Shown here piece by piece: positions 54,604-64,000 of a stretch of 64,000 nt of DNA. The notes under the pieces were generated by a model, which did not search any database, was not told where the DNA came from, and worked only from the letters and a program-made list of their open reading frames with translations. The DNA comes from Sphingobacteriales bacterium (GTDB lineage Bacteria; Bacteroidota; Bacteroidia; Chitinophagales; JADIYW01). Numbering within the stretch: position 1 is the stretch's first letter; every line of letters starts with the position of its first letter. Where the stretch lies: contig JADKIQ010000003.1 in NCBI GenBank assembly GCA_016721245.1, positions 196,501 to 260,500 of the forward strand. Direction: 5' to 3'. The translations under genes were made by a program, and so were the position numbers.

Positions 54604-56831
54604 TGAACAGAGCTATTGATTGGTTAAAAGAGCCGAAAAGTTTATGGAAACTCTTCGGTGGATTTTTGGGAAGTATCTTTTTATTTTTCTTCCTGGTCAG
54701 AATTGGTTTGTTTGGTGCATTGCCAAGTTTTGAAGAATTGGAAAACCCATCCGCCAACTTATCATCCGAGATATACTCTGCCGATTCTGTGCTGATTGGT
54801 AAATATTATGTCGATAACAGGAGTAATGTATCTTATGAAGAGCTGCCTTCTTACCTGCCAAAAGCGTTGGTGGCCAATGAAGATGAACGTTTTTATGATC
54901 ACTCAGGTATAGATTTTCTCAGAACAATAAAAGCAGTAGTAACCTTAGGAACTGATGGTGGAGGTAGCACTATCACACAACAGTTGGCAAAAAATATGTT
55001 TCACAGAAAACGGGCGAAAAATATAATACAGCGCGTTTTGCAAAAAGCCAAGGAATATGTAATCTCTATTATGCTGGAACGACGATATACCAAAGAAGAA
55101 ATCATCGCGATGTATTTCAATACATTTGATTTTGTCAATAATGCTGTTGGTATTGAAAGTGCTTCCAGAATCTATTTTAATAAATCACCTAATGAGCTAA
55201 AGGTAGAAGAAGCTGCCATGTTTGTAGGCATGCTGCAAAATCCTTCGTATTACAACCCGCGCAGATTTGAACAACGCACCCGTGACCGTCGTGCAACAGT
55301 TTTGAGAAAGCTAATGGAACAGGGTGATATTACCGAAGCACAATTTAGTGAACTGAAAGATAAACCCATTAAACTGGATTTCCATCCGGAGTCCGCCAAT
55401 GACGGGTTGGCGCCGTATTTCAGAATGGTGGTGGCAGAAGAATTGAAAAAATGGGCAAAAGAAAACAAGAAACAAAACGGAGAAGACTATAATATTTATA
55501 CGGATGGGTTGAAAATTTATACCACTATTGATACCAGAATGCAGCGATATGCAGAAGAAGCGGCTACGCAGCATCTTACCCGTTATCAGGCAATTTTTAA
55601 TTCGCAATTTGGCGGCAGCTGGAAGCCCTGGGAAACGAAAGCTGGGATTACCATTCTCGAAACTGCCTGTAAATATACCGACCGCTGGGCGGCTCTCAAA
55701 GAACAGGGATTGAGCAACGATAAAATTCTGGATAACTTCAGAAAAGATAAACACCGGATGAAAGTCTTTACCTACAAAGGCATGAAAGACACCACACTTT
55801 CTCCGTATGATTCCGTGAAATATTACAAGTCGTTTTTACAAATTGGTATGATGGTAGTGGAGCCTTACACCGGCTATGTACGTGCATGGGTGGGCGGTCC
55901 GAATTTTCAGTATTTTAAAAATGACCACTGCCGACCAAGCACTAAACGTCAGGTAGGTTCAACCTTCAAACCTATCGTATATGCACTGGCAGTAGATAAC
56001 GGATGGTCGCCGTGTATGGTGATTGCACCGGGCATGGTAACGATAGGCAAATGGCATCCGAAAGGAGGAAGCGGCGGGCCGCAAACATTACTGCAGGCGC
56101 TCAAAACATCCAATAACCAGATGGCAGCTTACATCATAAAAAACTTTGGTGTCAATCCTGTTATTGATTTATCCAGAAGAATGGGTATTGTTTCAGATTT
56201 ACCGCCTTATTCACCGCTTGCATTGGGAGCGGCAGATATTTCTTTATACGAGATGATGACAGTATACAGTACATTCCCAAGCGGCGGTATCAGTGTGAAG
56301 CCACAGTATTTATTGCGTATTGATGACAAAGATGGCAACACAATCCAGAATTTCACTACGGAAATGAAAGAAGTGTTTAATGATAACACCGCATATAAAA
56401 TGTGTCAGCTGATGAAAGGACCTGTTTCCAGAGGCGGCACCGGAGCAAGTTTACCGGCTTACTTTAAATACGGCGTAGATGTAGCGGGTAAAACGGGAAC
56501 CACCAATAAAAATACAGATGCCTGGTTTATCGGATATACGCCGGATTTACTGGCAGGTGTTTGGGTGGGATGTGATGACCCATTATTGCACTTCTTGTAT
56601 ACCGGCAGCGGACAGGGCGGACATGCGGCGATGCCGGTCTGGGGGATGTTTATGCAAAAAGCATACAGCGATCCAAAACTCGCTCTAAATAAGAATGCCA
56701 AATTCTTCAAACCTTCCGATTCTACACTGGTGAAAGATTTATGCGAAGACGGCGGCGGTACCCTGATTAGCGGCGGCGATGCAGGCAACTACGACCAGAT
56801 TGATGAAGAAAATCCGGATTCTGAGTATTAG
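54603..56831 (+). CDS. Penicillin-binding protein 1A (transglycosylase/transpeptidase)
   Basis: 742 residues. N-terminal membrane helix (about 19-37), then GT51: NEDERFYDHSGID (catalytic E93), GGGSTITQQLAKNMF and ERRYTKEEIIAMYFNTFDF. Transpeptidase domain: GSTFKPIVYAL with nucleophile S453 and K456, SNN in TSNNQMAAYI, and KTGTT at K630. It polymerises and cross-links peptidoglycan. The ATG overlaps the PorW-like stop. The C-terminal ~40 residues are acidic and Gly-rich. Confidence 0.95.
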   Translation: MNRAIDWLKEPKSLWKLFGGFLGSIFLFFFLVRIGLFGALPSFEELENPSANLSSEIYSADSVLIGKYYVDNRSNVSYEELPSYLPKALVANEDERFYDHSGIDFLRTIKAVVTLGTDGGGSTITQQLAKNMFHRKRAKNIIQRVLQKAKEYVISIMLERRYTKEEIIAMYFNTFDFVNNAVGIESASRIYFNKSPNELKVEEAAMFVGMLQNPSYYNPRRFEQRTRDRRATVLRKLMEQGDITEAQFSELKDKPIKLDFHPESANDGLAPYFRMVVAEELKKWAKENKKQNGEDYNIYTDGLKIYTTIDTRMQRYAEEAATQHLTRYQAIFNSQFGGSWKPWETKAGITILETACKYTDRWAALKEQGLSNDKILDNFRKDKHRMKVFTYKGMKDTTLSPYDSVKYYKSFLQIGMMVVEPYTGYVRAWVGGPNFQYFKNDHCRPSTKRQVGSTFKPIVYALAVDNGWSPCMVIAPGMVTIGKWHPKGGSGGPQTLLQALKTSNNQMAAYIIKNFGVNPVIDLSRRMGIVSDLPPYSPLALGAADISLYEMMTVYSTFPSGGISVKPQYLLRIDDKDGNTIQNFTTEMKEVFNDNTAYKMCQLMKGPVSRGGTGASLPAYFKYGVDVAGKTGTTNKNTDAWFIGYTPDLLAGVWVGCDDPLLHFLYTGSGQGGHAAMPVWGMFMQKAYSDPKLALNKNAKFFKPSDSTLVKDLCEDGGGTLISGGDAGNYDQIDEENPDSEY

Positions 56832-56883
56832 TGTTGATGTCATTGAAAGTAATAGTTGTTTTTATAGTAAACTTTGCGTGTTT

Positions 56884-57609
56884 ATGAGTAATGATAAGAT
56901 TTTAAAAGACGTACAGTTAGAAATGGAAAAAATTCTTGCAGAACTTGATTTAAAAAGTAAGAATAAAGAGCTTTCTGATCAAGAAATAGAAGACTATAAG
57001 AATAGAATTTCAAATGAATTTATTAATAGTGTAAAAAATAATGGATTTTCATCAAATAAAGGAGTGTCATTTACACAAATTGAAATTGAAAAGAAGAAGA
57101 AAGAAAAACTTAATAAAATATCGACACTACAGCAATATTATTTTGACCAAATAAGATTATTAAGAAAAGAACCAAGCACAGAACCTATTGAATATATTAC
57201 TACTTGTTATATGGCATTTGTTTATCAGGTAGTATCTGATTTGTCAGGCTTTCCAATAGTCACAAATTCGTATTATTTTTTAAAGGAATCTTGTTTGTTA
57301 GAAAATAAAATACCCGATTATTATTACAATAAACATTTTATAAAATTATCTACAGCTATTAAAAAAATAGAAGAGATACCAAAAATAAACACCGAAATAT
57401 TAAAATTTACGTTTTCAGAATTACCGTATCTAATGGAGGTCCCAATAAATTCAGACGGTGTTTTTTATGAATGGAGTGAAATATGTGAAAAATTTTCACC
57501 AAGTGAAAGATTTCATTTAATAAATAAATTTGCAACAAAAGAATTTGACTTAGATAATATTATAAATAACAAGGTTTCTTCTGTTGTGGAAAAACATTTA
57601 AAGATTTAG
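56884..57609 (+). CDS. Hypothetical AT-rich accessory protein
   Basis: 241 residues from the ATG at 56884 (MSNDKILKDVQLEMEKILAE); upstream in-frame ATGs at 56779 and 56803 lie inside the PBP1A gene and give non-homologous sequence, so they are rejected. Charged coiled-coil N-terminus (LDLKSKNKELSDQEIEDYKN), a Lys-rich stretch (IEKKKKEKLNKISTLQQYYF) and a hydrophobic central part (EYITTCYMAFVYQVVSDLSG). Highly AT-rich codons unlike the flanking genes. I recognise no family. Probably cytoplasmic and recently acquired. Confidence 0.6.
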   Translation: MSNDKILKDVQLEMEKILAELDLKSKNKELSDQEIEDYKNRISNEFINSVKNNGFSSNKGVSFTQIEIEKKKKEKLNKISTLQQYYFDQIRLLRKEPSTEPIEYITTCYMAFVYQVVSDLSGFPIVTNSYYFLKESCLLENKIPDYYYNKHFIKLSTAIKKIEEIPKINTEILKFTFSELPYLMEVPINSDGVFYEWSEICEKFSPSERFHLINKFATKEFDLDNIINNKVSSVVEKHLKI

Positions 57610-57688
57610 TATAACATTGATGCATTTGCTGACTAATTTAAACTTTCTTATTTTTTTAGTTTGGTATTCTAATAAAAAGAATTTAAGA

Positions 57689-58117
57689 CTAATTCCCTTT
57701 CTTCGGCTTCATCTTGTCATCGTCGTCTTTCCCTTTCTCTTCTATCACAAAACTTGCGGGAAAATAAGGTTTTACCTGCTGCATAAACTTGAATGCTTCT
57801 CCCTGCGTTTCAAATTCACCGGCTCTAAGACGGAAATTAGGGGATGCATAGGTGACAAAGGTAACAATACCCGGAAAGCGGGCAGAAAACTGAGCTTTCG
57901 CTTCAAAAACCTGGTCTCTGGCAGCCGCCTGAAATACCTGCACCCGTATAGCTTGTTTTTTGTTAACAGGTTTGCGGGAATACATTTTTTGCAGTACATC
58001 CACGCGCTGATCCTTAAAAAATAAAATATTGTTCCTGATTTCTGTGGAATCATTATCGGCTGCTTTTACAAATGTAAAAGCAGTAAATAAAACCAAAAGT
58101 GTAATCAAATATTTCAT
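57689..58117 (-). CDS. SPOR-domain protein
   Basis: 142 residues with signal peptide KYLITLLVLFTAFTFVKA. A SPOR domain of about 75 residues occupies IRVQVFQAAARDQVFEAKAQ through FRLRAGEFETQGEAFKFMQQ, the R-x-G and AF-x-F features being typical. SPOR binds denuded peptidoglycan glycans at division sites. The C-terminal tail is Lys/Asp-rich. It lies 20 bases after secA on the same strand. Confidence 0.85.
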   Translation of the reverse strand: MKYLITLLVLFTAFTFVKAADNDSTEIRNNILFFKDQRVDVLQKMYSRKPVNKKQAIRVQVFQAAARDQVFEAKAQFSARFPGIVTFVTYASPNFRLRAGEFETQGEAFKFMQQVKPYFPASFVIEEKGKDDDDKMKPKKGN

Positions 58118-58137
58118 TCAATACTTTTTATTGTCAA

Positions 58138-61100
58138 TTATGATGCCATTTCTTTTCCGTGGCAGTGTTTGTATTTTTTTCCGCTGCCACAAGGACAAGG
58201 ATCGTTTCTGCCGATTTTCACTTCTGCACGAACCGGTTGTTGTTTCTCGCGGGTATCAGCTGCTTCTGCACCTTTGTATTCATCTTCCATCGTTCCGTCA
58301 CCGCGTGATTCTTTCGTTTTCTCCGCCACCTTTCTGATCGGCTGTCGGTGTTGCTGAATCTGATTGGCATCCTGCACCGGTAAACTTCCTTTCATTAAGA
58401 AGGTGGTTACATCTTTATTGATTGCCGATAACATTTGTTTGAATAATTCAAACGCTTCGAATTTAAAAATCAACAAAGGATCTTTCTGTTCGTGCACCGC
58501 CATTTGTACTGAATGTTTCAATTCATCCATCTGACGCAAATGGTCTTTCCAGTGATGGTCGATGAAGGATAAGATGATATTCTGTTCGAATACTTTTACC
58601 AGTTCTTTACCTTTGCTGCTGTATGATTTTTCCAGATTGGCAACCACATTGATATTTCTGCTTCCGTCTGTAAACGGAATTACGATATTCTGGAACTGAT
58701 TGCCTTTTTGCTCATACACATCTTTTACCACAGGGAATGCTTCTTTCATGATAGCATCCGATTTACGAACATATTTCTGATATACTTCGCGGTATAAATG
58801 GTCTGCGAGTGCATCCACACTTTTTACTTTTAAGTCGTCTGCGGTAATAGCCGTATCTACAGAAAGGAAACGAATGCAATCCAGTTTGAATGCTTCTATA
58901 TCCTGAGAAATTTTTCCGTCGTTACATACCTCAAAACTCAAATCATAATACATATTGATTAAGTCGAACGTAATACGCTCACCGATTAATGCATGCTGTC
59001 TGCGTTTGTAAATCACTTCACGTTGCGCATTCATTACGTCATCATATTCCAGCAATCGTTTACGAGTGCCGAAGTGATTCTCTTCTACTTTTTTCTGTGC
59101 ACGTTCAATCGATTTCGTTACTAAAGAATGCTGAATGACTTCACCTTCTTTGTAACCCATTTTGTCCATCATGCCCGCAATTCTGTCGGAGCCGAATAAA
59201 CGCATCAAATCATCTTCCAGAGAAGAGTAGAATTGCGTAGAACCTGTATCTCCCTGACGACCGGCACGACCGCGTAACTGTCTGTCTACACGACGTGAGT
59301 CGTGACGTTCAGAACCGATGATAGCCAAACCGCCAATATCTTTAATACCTTGTCCCAGTTTAATATCTGTACCACGACCGGCCATGTTGGTGGCAATGGT
59401 GATTTGTCCGCTTAAACCTGCCTGTGCTACTACTTCGGCTTCACGTTGATGTTGTTTTGCATTTAAAACGTTGTGCGGAATTTTACGCATACTCAACATC
59501 TTGCTCAGTAATTCTGAAACTTCCACATTAGTGGTACCCACTAAAACAGGTCTGCCTTCCTCTCTTAATTTTATAATTTCTTCAATGATGGCAGTATATT
59601 TTTCACGCTTGGTTTTGAAGATTAAATCTTCTCTGTCGTCGCGTAAGGTTGGTTTGTTGGTAGGTACTACAACGGTATCCAATTTGTAGATTTCCCAGAA
59701 TTCAGATGCTTCCGTTTCTGCTGTACCGGTCATACCGCAAAGTTTGTGGTACATACGGAAGAAGTTCTGCAGGGTAATGGTGGCAAACGTTTGTGTGGCT
59801 GCTTCTATCGCTACGTTTTCTTTTGCTTCAATTGCCTGATGTAAACCATCGCTGTAGCGACGGCCTTCCATGATACGGCCGGTTTGTTCGTCTACAATTT
59901 TCACCTTACCGTCCATGATAACATACTCGATATCTTTATCAAACAAACAGTAGGCTTTTAATAATTGATTGACAGTATGCAGACGTTCTGATTTAATATT
60001 GAAATCCGTCAGAATTTCATCTTTCTTGCTTAGCTTCTCTTCATGTGATAAAGCTTCGTTTTCCACTTCAGCAATCAATGCACCCACATCCGGCATCACG
60101 AAGAAATCTTTTTCTTCTCCGGAAGAAGTGATTAGCTCAATACCTTTATCTGTTAAGTCAATCTGGTTATTTTTTTCATCAATGACGAAATATAATTCTG
60201 CATCACAAGTAGGCATTTCTTTCTGCTGATCCTGCAAATAATAATTTTCCGTCTTCATTAATATTTGCTTCATACCCGGTTCACTCAGGAATTTTATTAA
60301 AGCACTGTTTTTTGGTAAGCCGCGATGTGCACGTAATAATGCCAATCCGCCTTCTCCTTCTTTTGCACCTGTTTTTCCTTCTGCAATTAATTTTTTTGCG
60401 TCTAATAAAAATTGTTGAGCAACTCTTTTTTGAGTAGCCACCAATCGTTCGATTCTTGGTTTTAATTCCAGGAACATTTGATCTTCTCCTTTGGGTACCG
60501 GACCTGAAATAATCAAGGGTGTTCTTGCATCATCAATTAACACGGAGTCAACCTCATCCACCATGGCAAAATGCAGTTTGCGTTGCACTTGTTCCTCGGC
60601 AGTACGGACCATATTGTCACGTAAATAATCGAAACCGAATTCGTTATTGGTTCCATAAGTGATATCCGCTAAATAAGCATTCTTTCTGCCGTCTGTATGT
60701 GGTTCGTGTTTGTCAATACAATCAACCGTCAATCCTAAGAAATTAAACAGCATGCCGTTCCATTCAGAGTCACGACGAGCAAGGTAGTCATTCACCGTTA
60801 CGATGTGAACACCGCAGCCAGCCAATGCATTTAAATAAGCAGGTAAGGTAGAAACTAAAGTTTTACCTTCACCGGTAGCCATTTCTGAAATCTTTCCACG
60901 GTGCAATACGATACCACCGATTAACTGTACATCATAGTGTACCATGTTCCAGGAAATCTCACCGCCTGCAGCTGTCCATTTATTCGGATATACCGCATCT
61001 TCACCTTCAATTTTTATATGGGGATTTTTTACTGCTAAATCTTTATCTAACTGTGTAGCTTTTACACGGATAAACTCATTAGTAGAAAAACGACGAGCCG

Positions 61101-61461
61101 CTTCTTTCACCACTGCAAATGCTTCCGGCAAAATTTCATTTAGCACTTCTTCAATTGCTTCGTCGCGTTCTTTTTTTAATTTATCTACCTGTGCGAAAAT
61201 AGTTTCCTTATCGTCCAGTTCCAACTCTTCCGTTTCTGCCTTTTCAGTCAGGCTGTTGATTTGCTGGTCGATTTCGGACAGGTATTCCTGAATTCTGTAT
61301 TTAAAATCCTGTGTTTTCTGGCGCAGTTCATCGTGAGTGAAATTCTGATACGACAAAAAATGCTCGTTTATCTCCGCCACGATGGGTTCAACTGACTTTA
61401 CGTCACGATTTGATTTGCTGCCGAAAATTTTGGATAATCCTTTCTGTAAGAAGTTTAACAT
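58138..61461 (-). CDS. secA: Preprotein translocase ATPase SecA
   Basis: 1107 residues, the long Bacteroidota form (E. coli SecA is about 900). DEAD-motor landmarks: GEGKTLVSTLPAY (Walker A), FAMVDEVDSVLIDDARTPLI (Walker B, DEVD), TNMAGRGTDIKLGQG and QLRGRAGRQGDTG (helicase motif VI). The zinc-binding SEC-C end CPCGSGKKYKHCHG is intact. It drives proteins through SecYEG with ATP. Extra length lies in N-terminal helical sequence and insertions before the C-terminus. It is divergent from purD. Confidence 0.97.
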   Translation of the reverse strand: MLNFLQKGLSKIFGSKSNRDVKSVEPIVAEINEHFLSYQNFTHDELRQKTQDFKYRIQEYLSEIDQQINSLTEKAETEELELDDKETIFAQVDKLKKERDEAIEEVLNEILPEAFAVVKEAARRFSTNEFIRVKATQLDKDLAVKNPHIKIEGEDAVYPNKWTAAGGEISWNMVHYDVQLIGGIVLHRGKISEMATGEGKTLVSTLPAYLNALAGCGVHIVTVNDYLARRDSEWNGMLFNFLGLTVDCIDKHEPHTDGRKNAYLADITYGTNNEFGFDYLRDNMVRTAEEQVQRKLHFAMVDEVDSVLIDDARTPLIISGPVPKGEDQMFLELKPRIERLVATQKRVAQQFLLDAKKLIAEGKTGAKEGEGGLALLRAHRGLPKNSALIKFLSEPGMKQILMKTENYYLQDQQKEMPTCDAELYFVIDEKNNQIDLTDKGIELITSSGEEKDFFVMPDVGALIAEVENEALSHEEKLSKKDEILTDFNIKSERLHTVNQLLKAYCLFDKDIEYVIMDGKVKIVDEQTGRIMEGRRYSDGLHQAIEAKENVAIEAATQTFATITLQNFFRMYHKLCGMTGTAETEASEFWEIYKLDTVVVPTNKPTLRDDREDLIFKTKREKYTAIIEEIIKLREEGRPVLVGTTNVEVSELLSKMLSMRKIPHNVLNAKQHQREAEVVAQAGLSGQITIATNMAGRGTDIKLGQGIKDIGGLAIIGSERHDSRRVDRQLRGRAGRQGDTGSTQFYSSLEDDLMRLFGSDRIAGMMDKMGYKEGEVIQHSLVTKSIERAQKKVEENHFGTRKRLLEYDDVMNAQREVIYKRRQHALIGERITFDLINMYYDLSFEVCNDGKISQDIEAFKLDCIRFLSVDTAITADDLKVKSVDALADHLYREVYQKYVRKSDAIMKEAFPVVKDVYEQKGNQFQNIVIPFTDGSRNINVVANLEKSYSSKGKELVKVFEQNIILSFIDHHWKDHLRQMDELKHSVQMAVHEQKDPLLIFKFEAFELFKQMLSAINKDVTTFLMKGSLPVQDANQIQQHRQPIRKVAEKTKESRGDGTMEDEYKGAEAADTREKQQPVRAEVKIGRNDPCPCGSGKKYKHCHGKEMAS

Positions 61462-61611
61462 GATAATATTGTATAAATAGGTTGCAAAGTTAACATTTTA
61501 CCCTCATTTTGAATGATAATAAAAGTGAAATCGCTTACTCTGTGCAAAAAAAGTTCCAAAGACAAAATGGCATTCCGTTTAAAAGGAGTTATTTTGCAGA
61601 AAAATCACAAA

Positions 61612-62886
61612 ATGCACCTTTTATTACTCGGTTCCGGTGGAAGAGAACATGCTTTTGCCTATAAAATAGCCCAAAGCGCAAAATGTACGAAGTTGTTTAT
61701 TGCACCCGGAAATCCCGGAACTTCAGAATTTGGTACGAATGTGCATATCTCTGCTACAGATTTTCCGGCTATTAAAGCATTCGTGCTGGAAAATGCGGTT
61801 AAAATGGTCATTGTTGGCCCGGAAGCACCTTTGGTAGAAGGCATTTTTGATTTTTTTCTGGAAGATGAAGATTTAAAAAATATTCCGGTTATCGGTCCGT
61901 CTAAAGTCGGAGCCCAATTGGAAGGCAGCAAGGCATTCTCTAAAGCCTTTATGATACGACATCATATTCCAACTGCGGCATACAATGAATTTACACAAGC
62001 GAACCTGCAGGAAGGCTTGGAATATATTGAGCAGCAGAAAACACCAATTGTTTTAAAGGCAGACGGATTAGCCGCCGGAAAAGGCGTCTTGATTTGCAGC
62101 ACAATAGAAGAAGCGAAAGCAGAATTTCGCGAAATGCTGGATGGTAAATTCGGAGATGCCAGTGCCAAAGTGGTGATTGAGGAATTTATGGATGGCATTG
62201 AATTCTCTGTTTTTGTTTTAACGGATGGAAAAAATTACAAAATACTACCAACGGCAAAAGACTACAAACGTATTGGGGAAGGAGATGCCGGTTTAAATAC
62301 GGGTGGAATGGGCGCTGTTTCACCACCGCCATTTGTTACAGAAAATATGATGCAAATTGTTGAGGAAACGATTATTAAACCAACCATTGCAGGATTTCAG
62401 CAGGATGGAATCGTGTACATAGGTTTTGTGTACGTTGGGTTGATGTATCTGAAAACAGGAGAGTTGAAAGTGGTGGAATACAATTGCCGTATGGGTGATC
62501 CGGAGACGGAAGCAGTTTTTCCGCGGTGGAAGAATGATATTATAGACGTATTTCAGTCGACGGTCGACGGTCGGCTGTCAACAATGAATATTGACATAGA
62601 TGAACGGGCTGCTACAACCATTATTCTGGCAAGCGGCGGCTATCCGCAAGATTTTGAAAAGGGCAAAGTTATTACGGGAATTGCTGATGTGAAAGATTCT
62701 ATGGTGTTTCATTGTGGTACCAAACAGGATGGAAACGGAACCCTGCTTACTAACGGCGGACGGGTTTTAGCGGTTACGTCTTTGCATGAAGATTGGAAGA
62801 AAGCAATTGAACTTTCGAATGAAAGCGCTGCAAAAATAAATTATGAGGGTAAGTACTACCGAAGAGATATCGGATTTGATTTATAA
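61612..62886 (+). CDS. purD: Phosphoribosylamine-glycine ligase
   Basis: 424 residues from the ATG at 61612 (MHLLLLGSGGREHAFAYKIA). Earlier in-frame ATGs at 61513 and 61567 are in the divergent spacer and add unrelated sequence. ATP-grasp features: KAFMIRHHIPTAAYNEF, VLKADGLAAGKGVLICSTIE, and EEFMDGIEFSVFVLTDGKNY. It performs the second step of purine synthesis, joining glycine to phosphoribosylamine with ATP. A shared terminator follows immediately. Confidence 0.96.
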   Translation: MHLLLLGSGGREHAFAYKIAQSAKCTKLFIAPGNPGTSEFGTNVHISATDFPAIKAFVLENAVKMVIVGPEAPLVEGIFDFFLEDEDLKNIPVIGPSKVGAQLEGSKAFSKAFMIRHHIPTAAYNEFTQANLQEGLEYIEQQKTPIVLKADGLAAGKGVLICSTIEEAKAEFREMLDGKFGDASAKVVIEEFMDGIEFSVFVLTDGKNYKILPTAKDYKRIGEGDAGLNTGGMGAVSPPPFVTENMMQIVEETIIKPTIAGFQQDGIVYIGFVYVGLMYLKTGELKVVEYNCRMGDPETEAVFPRWKNDIIDVFQSTVDGRLSTMNIDIDERAATTIILASGGYPQDFEKGKVITGIADVKDSMVFHCGTKQDGNGTLLTNGGRVLAVTSLHEDWKKAIELSNESAAKINYEGKYYRRDIGFDL

Positions 62887-62918
62887 AAAAATCCCGCTTT
62901 TAAAGCGGGATTTTTTTA
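62887..62918. terminator. Shared bidirectional terminator of purD and queA
   Basis: AATCCCGCTTT (62890-62900) and AAAGCGGGATT (62902-62912) form a strong stem with A-run before and T-run after, so it can end transcription from both sides. Confidence 0.93.
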
Positions 62919-62934
62919 TGTTATGCATTTAAAT

Positions 62935-63984
62935 TTAATCAATAATCAGCATCGCGTCTCCGTAGGAGAAGAAGTTGTATTTTTTCTGAATGGCAATCTG
63001 ATAAGCTTCCATCGTTAAATCAAATCCTGCAAATGCAGAAACCATAATAATTAAACTTGATTTAGGAACGTGGAAATTGGTAATCATGCAATTTGCGATA
63101 TTAAAATCATACGGCGGGTGAATAAACAAGTTTGTCCAGCCTTCCATTGGTTTTAACAAACGCTCTGCAGAAACCGCAGTTTCTAAAGAACGCATAGAAG
63201 TTGTTCCAACTGCACATACGTTTTTGCCTTTTTGTAATGCACGGTTCACAATCTTAGAACATTTCTCATCAATCTTGAAATATTCAGCATCCATTTTGTG
63301 TTTAGATAAATCTTCCACATCAATAGAGCGGAAAGTACCTAACCCAATATGTAAAGTTAATTCTGCAAAATCAACGCCTTTGATTTCTAAACGTTTCATT
63401 AATTCTTTGCTGAAATGCATACCTGCCGTTGGTGCAGCTACTGCGCCTTCCTGACTGGCAAAAACCGTTTGGTAGTTTTCTTTGTCAGATTCTTCAGGTT
63501 CTCTTTTGATGTATTTTGGTAGAGGAGTATTTCCCAGTTTATCCAGCACCGCTCTGAATTCTGCATCTGTGCCATCAAACAAGAAACGGATGGTTCTTCC
63601 GCGGGAAGTAGTATTGTCCACTACTTCAGCTACTAAATCGTCATCGCCGAAATATAATTTATTGCCTACACGGATTTTACGCGCCGGATCAACCAGCACA
63701 TCCCATAAACGCAGGTCGTGATTTAATTCTCTTAATAAGAAAACCTCAATTTTTGCACCGGTTTTTTCTTTAGTACCATACATACGTGCAGGAAATACTT
63801 TAGTATTGTTCAGCACCATTACATCACCGTCATCAAAATAATCCAGGATGTTTTTGAACAGTTTGTGTTCAATTTTGCCGGATTTACGGTGTACCACCAT
63901 TAATTTGCATTCATCGCGCTGCTTAGACGGATATAAAGCAATCTTTTCTTTTGGTAATTCGAAGTCAAATTGTGAAAGTTTCAT
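62935..63984 (-). CDS. queA: S-adenosylmethionine:tRNA ribosyltransferase-isomerase
   Basis: 349 residues. Typical QueA segments: SQFDFELPKEKIALYPSKQR at the N-terminus, VMVLNNTKVFPARMYGTK, APTAGMHFSKELMKRL, GLGTFRSIDVEDLSKHKMDA and CAVGTTSMRSLETAVS. It transfers the ribosyl part of S-adenosylmethionine to preQ1 in tRNA to make epoxyqueuosine. Start ATG at 63984; the last 16 bases of the window hold no further gene. Confidence 0.97.
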   Translation of the reverse strand: MKLSQFDFELPKEKIALYPSKQRDECKLMVVHRKSGKIEHKLFKNILDYFDDGDVMVLNNTKVFPARMYGTKEKTGAKIEVFLLRELNHDLRLWDVLVDPARKIRVGNKLYFGDDDLVAEVVDNTTSRGRTIRFLFDGTDAEFRAVLDKLGNTPLPKYIKREPEESDKENYQTVFASQEGAVAAPTAGMHFSKELMKRLEIKGVDFAELTLHIGLGTFRSIDVEDLSKHKMDAEYFKIDEKCSKIVNRALQKGKNVCAVGTTSMRSLETAVSAERLLKPMEGWTNLFIHPPYDFNIANCMITNFHVPKSSLIIMVSAFAGFDLTMEAYQIAIQKKYNFFSYGDAMLIID

Positions 63985-64000
63985 TGTTGTTGTTTATTAT

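Noticed and set aside
57617..58024. 135-residue plus-strand frame opposite the SPOR gene
   Set aside because: It overlaps the well-supported SPOR-domain gene and ends with random composition.

Overview
The window is a piece of a Bacteroidota chromosome. The signs are: proteins typical of that phylum (a type-B T9SS-cargo-like giant, a CarboxypepD_reg/beta-barrel receptor, head-GIN and DUF4397 lipoproteins, bactofilin, a PorW/SprE-like TPR protein), lipoprotein signals of the form S/A-C-[ST/K]-K-[KE], AT-rich DNA, and no consistent Shine-Dalgarno sequences. I cannot fix the order; a Chitinophagia/Sphingobacteriia-like heterotroph is my best guess. Genes are densely packed and almost all intact. 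Two are broken by one-base deletions in homopolymers (gltX and a beta-barrel receptor); in gltX this more likely reflects a base-calling error than biology. No rRNA, tRNA, CRISPR array, transposase or prophage was seen.

Layout. 1-5230: the 5' part of a giant secreted protein (runs off the left edge), a fatty-acid-hydroxylase-like membrane enzyme, a small anchored protein, meaB and a DUF4397 lipoprotein. 5306-13135 is the most striking block. It is a tightly spaced minus-strand operon, transcribed SulP transporter, beta-carbonic anhydrase, TerC-family membrane protein, dabA, dabB, with a small exported protein upstream. It reads as an inorganic-carbon (bicarbonate/CO2) uptake module, combining two unrelated uptake strategies with a TerC protein of unknown role. 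13136-17405: a divergent phosphate module (OprO/P-like porin, DUF47 regulator, PiT transporter). Its long upstream region holds a CRP/FNR-like palindrome, a promoter-like element and a terminator-like hairpin. 17532-21087: three tandem acyltransferase-3 paralogs. 21088-23721: DinB-like, DUF2279 and lipoprotein genes.

23810-27843 is a mosaic accessory stretch rich in short palindromic repeats, including a perfect three-hairpin cloverleaf. It contains an orphan lipoprotein, an AT-rich HNH-like gene with no usable ATG, a DUF2461 gene and the response regulator of a two-component pair whose kinase follows. 29955-38296: phosphoglucomutase/phosphomannomutase, two lipoproteins, the frameshifted receptor, and an operon of ECF sigma factor, anti-sigma-like protein, DUF4097-like and head-GIN proteins. 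38438-48798: pcm, two tandem secreted paralogs, DUF983, DUF4238, glnS, gltX, a polysaccharide deacetylase carrying an internal heptamer repeat, tatD and a lipoprotein. 48905-64000: envelope and housekeeping genes (TonB-like, two small ATP-synthase-I-like membrane proteins, bactofilin, a LytM-like protein without its catalytic residues, PorW/SprE-like, PBP1A, SPOR protein, secA, purD, queA).

Cooperation inferred from context: SulP, carbonic anhydrase and DabAB would raise cytoplasmic bicarbonate for carboxylases. Porin, DUF47 and PiT would bring phosphate across both membranes. The bactofilin and LytM-like pair, PBP1A and PorW-like protein form an envelope-building neighbourhood. All functions are read from sequence motifs and remembered families; no database search was run.
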